The notes under the pieces were generated by a model. That model ran no database searches. It was not told the origin of the DNA and saw only the letters and a program-made list of their open reading frames with translations. A stretch of 64,000 nt of DNA from Lutraria lutraria (taxonomy: Eukaryota > Mollusca > Bivalvia > Venerida > Mactridae): positions 10,521,093 to 10,585,092 of the forward strand of contig OZ026843.1 of assembly GCA_964023205.1 (NCBI GenBank), written 5' to 3'. Position 1 is the first letter of the stretch. The number at the start of each line of letters is the position of its first letter. This document shows, in pieces, positions 59,501 through 64,000 of this stretch. Both the position numbers and the translations under genes were made by a program.

Positions 59501-60506
59501 GCAATAACGATGTCTAAAATTTGAAACGGACGTGTTGAACTATTTGGGTTTTGTGGAGAAATCAAAGGATCTTGTCCTTAAAGAGACTCGAACCCGCCCT
59601 TTCTGGTTCAGGAACTAGGAGTTGTTGCCCATGGTTAAATTGTTTAACCTGCTCATTCTCTTAATCTAGTTCCTGATGAATTCCACCTAAATTGCTAGTA
59701 GAACCACATTGAGAGACTATTTAAATGTCTCATTATAAAAACTGCTAATTTCGGATTCGATTGTGATGACACGATATAGCTTTAATATTTGGGTTGTTAA
59801 TGAGACGATATGAAGATTAATTCACTTTTTGAACTTAACAAATATCTACTTTTAATACGAACTCGATAACATTGGGCAAAATGCTTTCAAAATTTGAATG
59901 ACGGTAGGGTTCGAGTGTACTTTATGTCTAATAATTCCAGTTTTTAAAGGCGCTTCGCATTGTAATACACAATATGTTGATAAAGTTTGATAATATTTGA
60001 CACGTCAATCTAAGTATTTGCAACTTTAGGTCTTGTTTTACCTTTCCGTAGTCAATAACAAGCTTTCGTGGCCAAGGTGTAAGGTACACCAAACCAATAG
60101 TTGCAAGTTTTGTATCCTGGGCTCAAGTCTTATCACTTAAGCCACATATTGAGGTAATTTAATTATATTTTACCTCTTAAAACTGTAAAACTCGTTATTT
60201 CATCTATCGGTTCAAATGATAGATAATCTGTAAAAACGGACCTAAACCCAATTAACAATGAGTAAATAGATACATTGTTTTTGCACAACAATGATAAAAT
60301 ATATAATGAAATTATTATCCAAATTCCATATTTGATGCCTTTGTAGACAGTCAATGATGACCAGTTTACAGTTAATATAAGCCCCTGATTTGTAGTGGTT
60401 TCCCTTGAAATTGATCAGATACCGATAAGATCGTGTCCACCAAAGTTTGACAAGGATGCATACATTGACTTCTAACAACAGTTACCTCTACTAGTACCGT
60501 CGTCAT
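38395..60506 (-). CDS. C21orf58: Gene 1: C21orf58/DUF4587-like protein, 264-aa isoform (overview)
   Basis: Seven exons join in frame: 60486-60506, 58067-58115, 52179-52264, 51480-51654, 44129-44401, 43343-43425, 38395-38502. They total 795 nt, or 264 residues plus stop. Residues 1-60 form a charged coiled coil, 61-110 a basic Ser/Pro/Tyr segment, 112-201 a Pro/Ile/Gln-rich region, 202-229 the QNAQ helix, and 230-264 VPRAAPGPV-HHHH-Y. From memory, vertebrate C21orf58 has the same order: a coiled coil with a LRRR-DLL-type motif, Pro-rich PPATIIQ-like sequence, QNAQ, then VPRAA and poly-His. DUF4587 is defined by QNAQ and HHH. Molecular function is not established to my knowledge. Alternative QNAQ exons and alternative terminal exons are listed separately. 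Confidence 0.75.
38549..38640. mobile_element. Short foldback relative of the 23780 element
   Basis: CAATCGGAACTCCTCGGC at the left and GCCCGAGTAGTCACGATTG at the right are imperfect inverted ends around AAAGAAAAGTGCGTATTTC. The same words occur at 23780-23830 and 24900-25000. The artefactual left copy of the segment repeats it at about 37735. Confidence 0.55.
39791..40017 (-). CDS. C21orf58: Gene 1 alternative QNAQ exon H with His-rich tail
   Basis: Acceptor CTACTAACATTTCAG, phase 1 in. It encodes DMGDLMVLQQAQMHQLLMQK, a short GQQGSRNNHSSCSS linker, then a block of about 20 residues almost wholly His and Gly, then GCSCEICVPVMPVP and a GTAAAC donor in phase 0. QQAQ stands where QNAQ is in the paralogue at 43343. 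The His block plus CxC/CxxC is a plausible Zn, Cu or Ni binder (inference). Joined to the poly-His exon it gives a 312-residue protein. Read through the donor, the frame continues into intron-like sequence, so that form is unlikely. Confidence 0.7.
40018..41820 (-). other. Intron between QNAQ exons H and G2
   Basis: AT-rich with no supported exon. A 103-codon frame at 40504-40815 has no splice-site or composition support. Confidence 0.5.
41821..42023 (-). CDS. C21orf58: Gene 1 alternative QNAQ exon G2 with Cys/His repeat tail
   Basis: Acceptor TTTCCTCCATCAG, phase 1 in. It encodes DLGDMMMLQHAQMHQMVMQK then MGCGPQGHGHHGHSD, four to five Cys-His-Asp-type repeats (CHDCHDCQDCHDCH), SGCCSSHGVYYNPV and a GTATGT donor in phase 0. 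The repeated C-x-x-C spacing resembles metallothionein-like or zinc-binding sequence (inference). Joined to the poly-His exon it gives a 304-residue protein. Confidence 0.7.
42024..42153 (-). pseudogene. 130-bp tandem duplicate of the start of exon G2
   Basis: A copy of the acceptor and first ~20 codons of exon G2, offset by exactly 130 bp. It encodes DLGDTMMLQHAHMHQMVMQK, then LMLG, and then runs into the duplicated intron tail instead of a Cys/His tail. No GT donor follows in a useful place, so it looks like a broken exon copy, or an upstream decoy acceptor for G2. It differs from the other copy at only a few positions, so it is fairly young. Confidence 0.7.
42586..42591 (-). terminator. 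ATTAAA signal after exon F
   Basis: ATTAAA on the minus strand, about 220 nt after the TGA of exon F. Weak support for a terminal exon. Confidence 0.3.
42808..42977 (-). CDS. C21orf58: Gene 1 diverged QNAQ exon F with its own stop
   Basis: Acceptor GTTCACTTTGCAG, phase 1 in. It encodes VCLDLMLLNLRIQHLILNRL then SRSPDVYYGYQSTTTRGYSD and ends DSQMVYCAEA before TGA. DLMLL...Q...L aligns with DLMLVQNAQLQQM of exon E, but QNAQ itself is lost. With no donor before the stop it would be an alternative terminal exon giving a tail without poly-His. Confidence 0.6.
43343..43425 (-). CDS. C21orf58: Gene 1 canonical QNAQ exon E (DUF4587 first motif)
   Basis: Acceptor GATCATTCTAG, phase 1 in. It encodes DIMDLMLVQNAQLQQMMMHQ then TLMNNDPR and a GTAAAT donor in phase 0. 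QNAQ is at residues 210-213 of the 264-aa isoform. An alternative GTATTT donor at 43303 would extend it by 40 nt and leave phase 1, which would let it splice to the phase-1 exons downstream. Confidence 0.75.
44129..44401 (-). CDS. C21orf58: Gene 1 exon 5, Pro/Ile/Gln-rich
   Basis: Acceptor CTATTTCTATTTTCAG, donor GTATGA, 273 bp, phase 1-1. It starts EAQQVKHIIEHRVKEPSKQY, then LLPPITNRGAVVVPPQPQPP and two PPPAIIQ repeats. This PPAIIQ-type segment is a further match to the C21orf58 middle region as I remember it. It is symmetric and is the common donor for all the phase-1 QNAQ and Tyr-rich exons downstream. Confidence 0.8.
44402..46898 (-). other. Intron of gene 1
   Basis: AT-rich, with no supported exon or recognisable element. 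Open frames up to 89 codons have no support. Confidence 0.5.
46899..46983 (-). CDS. Possible alternative first exon of gene 1
   Basis: An ATG with an in-frame TGA four codons upstream opens MIPEPWFKEVGNKVVKSYIE then DERTSSCS and a GTAATA donor in phase 1. That matches the phase-1 acceptor of exon 5 at 44401. It would swap the coiled coil for a 28-residue charged N-terminus. No promoter motif is evident, and the last 24 nt also read MRGPRPVQ in another frame, so this is tentative. Confidence 0.3.
46984..51479 (-). other. Intron of gene 1
   Basis: No supported exon. A patch at 48840-48975 repeats TGACCC words (GACCCCGTGGGAAAATGACC, CCATTACGCGTGAAAATT) in both strands and looks like a degraded repeat. 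GTAAGT-like donors near 48805 and 50533 have no usable acceptor. Overlapping open frames at 47.4-48.0 kb have no support. Confidence 0.5.
51480..51654 (-). CDS. C21orf58: Gene 1 exon 4, end of coiled coil and basic Ser/Pro segment
   Basis: Acceptor GTTTCCTCCCTCAG, donor GTGAGT, 175 bp, phase 0 in and 1 out. It starts REQLLNDDNKRPRTHSPSRR, then RYTPSPLPPPSRRSLP, and ends YYQQMPDSYRSRP. The SPSRR and TPSP motifs look like proline-directed kinase sites (inference). Confidence 0.8.
52179..52264 (-). CDS. C21orf58: Gene 1 exon 3, coiled coil
   Basis: Acceptor TTTTTATCTGCAG, donor GTAAGT, 86 bp, phase 1 in and 0 out. It encodes SNNNGNDLESQAKLQQAM then LRRQELLDKIR. The heptad-like pattern continues into REQLLND of the next exon, matching the conserved coiled coil of C21orf58-type proteins. 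Confidence 0.8.
52524..52583. other. Perfect 19-bp hairpin
   Basis: AATCTCTACCCAGAGTTGT at 52524-52542 is exactly inverted at 52565-52583, leaving a 22-nt loop. The 60-nt total is the size of a short pre-miRNA or a tiny foldback element. It sits about 260 nt upstream of the acceptor of gene 1 exon 3. Confidence 0.7.
55691..55862. mobile_element. MITE family A, copy 4
   Basis: TACAGTAAAACCTGTGTTAG at the left and CACTAGTTTGACTGTAAA at the right, with AATAAAGGCCAT words inside. The least degraded copy besides 63464. Confidence 0.75.
55908..56031. mobile_element. Small hairpin insertion flanked by direct repeats
   Basis: CCAGCAAGTA occurs at both edges, like a target-site duplication. Inside, TAAACTGGTTCCC (55944-55956) is exactly inverted at 55992-56004. 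It lies next to MITE copy 4. Too small for coding capacity. Confidence 0.45.
58067..58115 (-). CDS. C21orf58: Gene 1 exon 2, start of coiled coil
   Basis: Acceptor GTTTTATTTCAG, donor GTAAGT, 49 bp, phase 0 in and 1 out. It encodes KLQNERERITRPQSVE; the other two frames stop at once. The E-K-L-x-x-E-R-E pattern fits the N-terminal coiled coil of C21orf58-like proteins. Confidence 0.75.
58116..60485 (-). other. Intron 1 of gene 1
   Basis: AT-rich with no supported exon or clear repeat. Confidence 0.5.
60486..60506 (-). CDS. C21orf58: Gene 1 exon 1 (start codon)
   Basis: ATG followed by TTVLVE and a GTAACT donor in phase 0, which matches exon 2 exactly (MTTVLVE then KLQNERER). This ATG has A at -3. 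An in-frame ATG lies 11 codons upstream at 60539, after a TAA, with a poorer context, so the protein may be 11 residues longer. I chose the downstream ATG on context and family resemblance. Confidence 0.6.
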
Positions 60507-61806
60507 GTTATTTTGGGGAATATCAACTCTCCAAAACATTTAATATCAAGTTTGCTGTCACGTTTCGTATTTTGAAGTTTGTTACTGTAAAATAATTATG
60601 TCCCAGATCTAATCGAATCAGGATTGATAGCGCTACTAAGATATTTCACTAACAATTTATTGATCTTAAAAAAAAGAACGAGAATAAACTTCTACTTGTT
60701 TCGGACCATTCAGAAGTTTATGGTCAGTAACCAGGGGTGTTGGTCAAGATAAAGTCAGAGACATATGATAAAATTGTATTATACGTCTCTGATAAAGTAT
60801 AGATAACTTTGATTAGTTTTTAACATAAAAAAATTGATTGGTTACGAAACATTAAAGAGGTCACCTGTTTAGTCATATCTTAAATCATACAGATGTTGTT
60901 TTTTTTAATTAACATTTAAGTATGGGAATTACCAGTATCCGAATTATCTTTTTTTTAAATGTATCAATTCAAATAAATGGTGAAGCCCAACTATTCATTT
61001 TTTGAATATCATTTACACCTTTAATTTACTGTATACATAGCCATAGTGTGTATGAATGTCAAAATAGTCTACTTTTACTTCACCGACATAAATCTACCAT
61101 GAATTTCTATTTGAATCAGAATCTTGTGTATGACAGTTGAATTCAGAGTTGTTTATTTTCATGAAGGCAGTCCATTTTGCTTCAAATTGATTTCGATCAA
61201 TAGAACGATCGATATTTATTCAAATTACATCAATGGATAGGTCCGATGTATACTGTAATCAAATATAATATTTTCATGAGCACAAAAGGCATTTAATAGA
61301 ACGATAAGGTGTCAATAGATACTACAAGTATGAAATTTGTACCCTAAACTTTCTACATTCAATTTTCTAGATATTTGTAAGGTAAATATAGAACAGAACA
61401 GAATTTTTATTTCAGACTTATAAAAATGTATACAGTTCGAGTAGACAGCCCTTAAATACATTATATTTAATTGATTATCAGTTACCTTATAAAGTATGTT
61501 TATTTTTTGTGTAATAAAAATACAGTCGTTTGACATCGAATTGTATACATGTGTATGTAATAACGGCTGCAGTGCATACTAGTATACAAATGTATATATA
61601 CGTTTTATGTGTATGAGAATATTTAAATGATATGTTCGCATCAATAATGACGTATATAGAGTCAGTCTGTTTTATAATTCAATTATGGATGGTTAAGTAC
61701 ATATTACTTTGACGTATAAGTTTCTTTGTAAATAAACGTGTGCATTAATGAGATATCAGAAAGAATACAGTTAATATAAGATATTATATAATCTGTATGT
61801 GAGAAA

Positions 61807-61925
61807 GTAGGCAGTTGCTTACAGAGGATGGGAGTCTAGTACTGGTTCTTCCCACGAACGATGCTTAGATGAATGAAGTTCCCGCCTCATATGACTCGGA
61901 CTGTTGAAAAGGGGCGCAAAACTAA
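61807..61925. mobile_element. SINE body, opposite orientation
   Basis: GCAGTTGCTTACAGAGGATG, GGAGTCTAGTACTGGTTCTT and GACTGTTGAAAAGGGGCGCA match the 8070-8305 element in reverse complement. It ends in AACTAAACAAACAAA. Confidence 0.65.
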
Positions 61926-62697
61926 ACAAACAAAATACGATATCATGTATTAAAATAGCAAATTTTAATAAGCGATTAAATGTTGGGTTTATACCGTTTA
62001 AGATATATAGACATACGAGTGGTGGAAGTAGCGACAACAGAAATCAATATCTAAGAAATTTAGTGATGCTTGCAATAAAAGCCAACAAATACTGAGATTG
62101 TATTACATTGAGAATAAAAAGGCCTTTAACACATGATTAAGGCATCATCTTCAAATGCGAAGGTAGGAAATTCAAATTATGACCTTCAGAGTACATACGT
62201 TTCCATAACAACCAGTCAGACAGCGTTCTGAGGCAAAACTATCGCATGTATCCCTATTCTGTCCGTTAGGTGGCTCGCAAAAAAGGCCTTGAGGCAAGAC
62301 TGTCGTGTCCCTAGTTAGTCCGTTCAGTGTTTCATATAACAGGGCAGATATAAATTCAATTAGGACTAAAACTATCGTTCTTAATATTCTGATCGCCTTC
62401 TTAGCCAATTACATTTGTATTTTACGGATGAAAGATCATATTAAAGAGATGGTCGTAATGCTGAAATGGTTTCTAAATGAGTTTTAAGTTTTAACTGATT
62501 ATATCAGATGTGTTTGTCTTATAAGCCTATTATTTATCACTTGTGAGTATATCCGCTCTTTTTTTTATGTCTGTTACAACACACAGCAAACACTATTAGA
62601 AATATACAAACACTTCAGCAGTGTATAAAGCAACATCACTTCATAAGTCACCATGATAAAAAAGATCATATTAAGATGCTTTCATAAATAAGTCAAC

Positions 62698-62862
62698 TAC
62701 AGAGAAACCTTCAGAGCAGCCCTCTCTTGAGCAACAACCTCTCTAATAAAACAGCATGATTTTTCCCTACTATTAATTTAACCTCTCTAAAGCAACAACT
62801 CTCAACAGCAACATAATTCTGCTACTCCCAAAGGGCGTTGCTTCGGAGAGATTGCACTGTAT
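62698..62862. mobile_element. MITE family B, copy 5
   Basis: The right end GCTTCGGAGAGATTGCACTGT is clear; the left end is degraded. Internal words are CCTCTCTAAAGCAACAACTC and CAACATAATTCTGCTACTCC. Confidence 0.65.
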
Positions 62863-63307
62863 ATGTTTGCCACAGTGGTTAGATTTTCTCCTCCAAAAAC
62901 AAAACCTTCATGCTAAACCTTGAATGTCGTTCAAGAGATTACAAAAGAGATTAATAGAATATTGTGAGTAAAAATATCCAAAACATACATTCGTTTACAT
63001 GACTTTCACTGGCTTATCAGTAGAAGTCAATACGAACGGATTAAATATCTTGACTAAATGCGTTTGGACGACAGACTGTTGGCTTACACATGGCTATAAA
63101 ACTGTTGTTATAATATATTTAATCTATGTCGTATGTCCACATAATTAATCATTGATCATAACCCAGCATATTTACCGGCGATTTATCTACAATACCAAGT
63201 GTATTTATTTATTTCTATAAATTACATTTTTTTAAATAGCATTCTGACATGTAATTTAAGTTCAAAATAGAAAATAAACTGTAAAAAAATATTTCCAATC
63301 AACCTAC

Positions 63308-63339
63308 CGACTGAAATTTCTCTGGGTATGATTACCACA
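63308..63339 (-). other. Candidate 32-bp upstream exon
   Basis: A good acceptor (GTTTGTTTCAG) and a GTAGGT donor bracket 32 bp. One frame reads VVIIPREISV (phase 2 in, 1 out). It lies upstream of the gene 1 start, so it may be a 5' untranslated exon of gene 1, part of another gene, or chance. Confidence 0.25.
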
Positions 63340-63463
63340 CTGAAACAAACATTTTAAGGATGACCCTATGACCGCTTAAACCGTGGCTTCCAATGGGATT
63401 CGAACAAATGACAACAAGATTTCTAGGTAGATGCTTTCTCCCAAAAGTAACAGTGGGTGGTTA

Positions 63464-63620
63464 TACAGTCAAGCCTGTGTTAGCGACCACCTAAGAATAA
63501 AGGCCATTCTTTTAAAAGCAGTCACTGATTATTTCAACAAATGACCTCCGAATAAGAGCCACCTGTAAATAAAGACCACATATTTCCTAAAGATGGCCTT
63601 TGTTCACTAGTTTGACTGTA
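63464..63620. mobile_element. MITE family A, copy 5
   Basis: Starts TACAGTCAAGCCTGTGTTAG and ends TTCACTAGTTTGACTGTA, with AATAAAGGCCATTCTTTTAA inside. A well preserved copy. Confidence 0.75.
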
Positions 63621-64000
63621 TATGTGACTGGTCCAGTTTAAATGGATCGGTCTGTTTAAATACTATACCTGGAGCTGTGAATGCACGATGATCATCACAA
63701 ACATAGCTAGAGAAAGTTATGACTTGGCGATACAATGATCGATTTAAATATAAGATGTTATCTGGACTGACTCACTTCTTTATTGTAACGCGGGTGTTTA
63801 ACCACAGAAAAATCAAGTTTTATTGTCAACCAGTGTTTAGTGGTATGGTTTCTATAGCAATATTCAAATGATCAGTATGAGTCCTTAGGTAATGAGTAGA
63901 CTTTATAACATGACATATTTTGGTTGTGAAAATAGAAGAACTAAAACATTAACACTATAATTATATTCCATTTGTTCTTGTATTTATACGTTACACGTCT

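Larger units (their letters stand above)
60540..64000. other. Region upstream of gene 1
   Basis: Holds the presumed promoter (no clear TATA or known motif seen), a SINE body, MITE family B and A copies and one candidate non-coding exon. A degenerate B box (GTTCGAATCC, minus, near 63400) suggests another old SINE. No convincing protein-coding exon. Confidence 0.5.

Overview
The window looks like AT-rich nuclear DNA from an invertebrate. A bivalve or other mollusc is my best inference, because short exons sit in long introns full of ACATGT-type words, tRNA-derived SINEs and short inverted-repeat elements. I see no prokaryotic gene layout. Every exon I can support lies on the minus strand, so transcription runs from high to low coordinates. 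All gene models are read by eye from splice sites and reading frame; none has transcript support here.

Gene 1 (about 60.5 kb down to 29.1 kb) resembles vertebrate C21orf58, a member of the DUF4587 family (C21orf58/PRR29) known for a QNAQ motif followed by a poly-His motif. Seven exons join in frame into a 264-residue protein: a coiled coil, a Pro/Ile/Gln-rich middle, a QNAQ helix, and a VPRAAPGPV-HHHH-Y C-terminus. The QNAQ-helix exon has been duplicated into a tandem set of five between 43.4 and 39.8 kb. All copies share the same acceptor phase, and two carry His/Cys-rich tails that look metal-binding. Further downstream lie two alternative Tyr-rich terminal exons (37.2 and 29.2 kb), each with a stop and a polyadenylation signal.

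Gene 2 (20,569 down to 6,434) is a complete 11-exon gene whose exons join in frame into 471 residues. It has a Pro/Gly/Met/Tyr/Arg-rich N-terminal half and a conserved-looking, mostly helical domain of about 280 residues that I do not recognise. Its first exon shares a WGGYS motif with a terminal exon of gene 1.

The rest is introns and intergenic DNA with repeats: a 51-bp minisatellite of about 90 units (31.4-36.1 kb), a 39-bp array built from the branchpoint and acceptor of a gene 2 exon (12.4-12.8 kb), 37-bp and 29-bp tandem repeats, a TTCATGAA-rich block, two MITE families with five copies each, several foldback elements and SINEs.

The assembly needs care. A 200-N gap at 38,102-38,301 is flanked by two copies of the same ~600 bp. 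The left copy, and the minisatellite from about 32.5 kb onward, carry homopolymer insertions typical of unpolished long reads. The duplicated exon there is therefore almost certainly an artefact.
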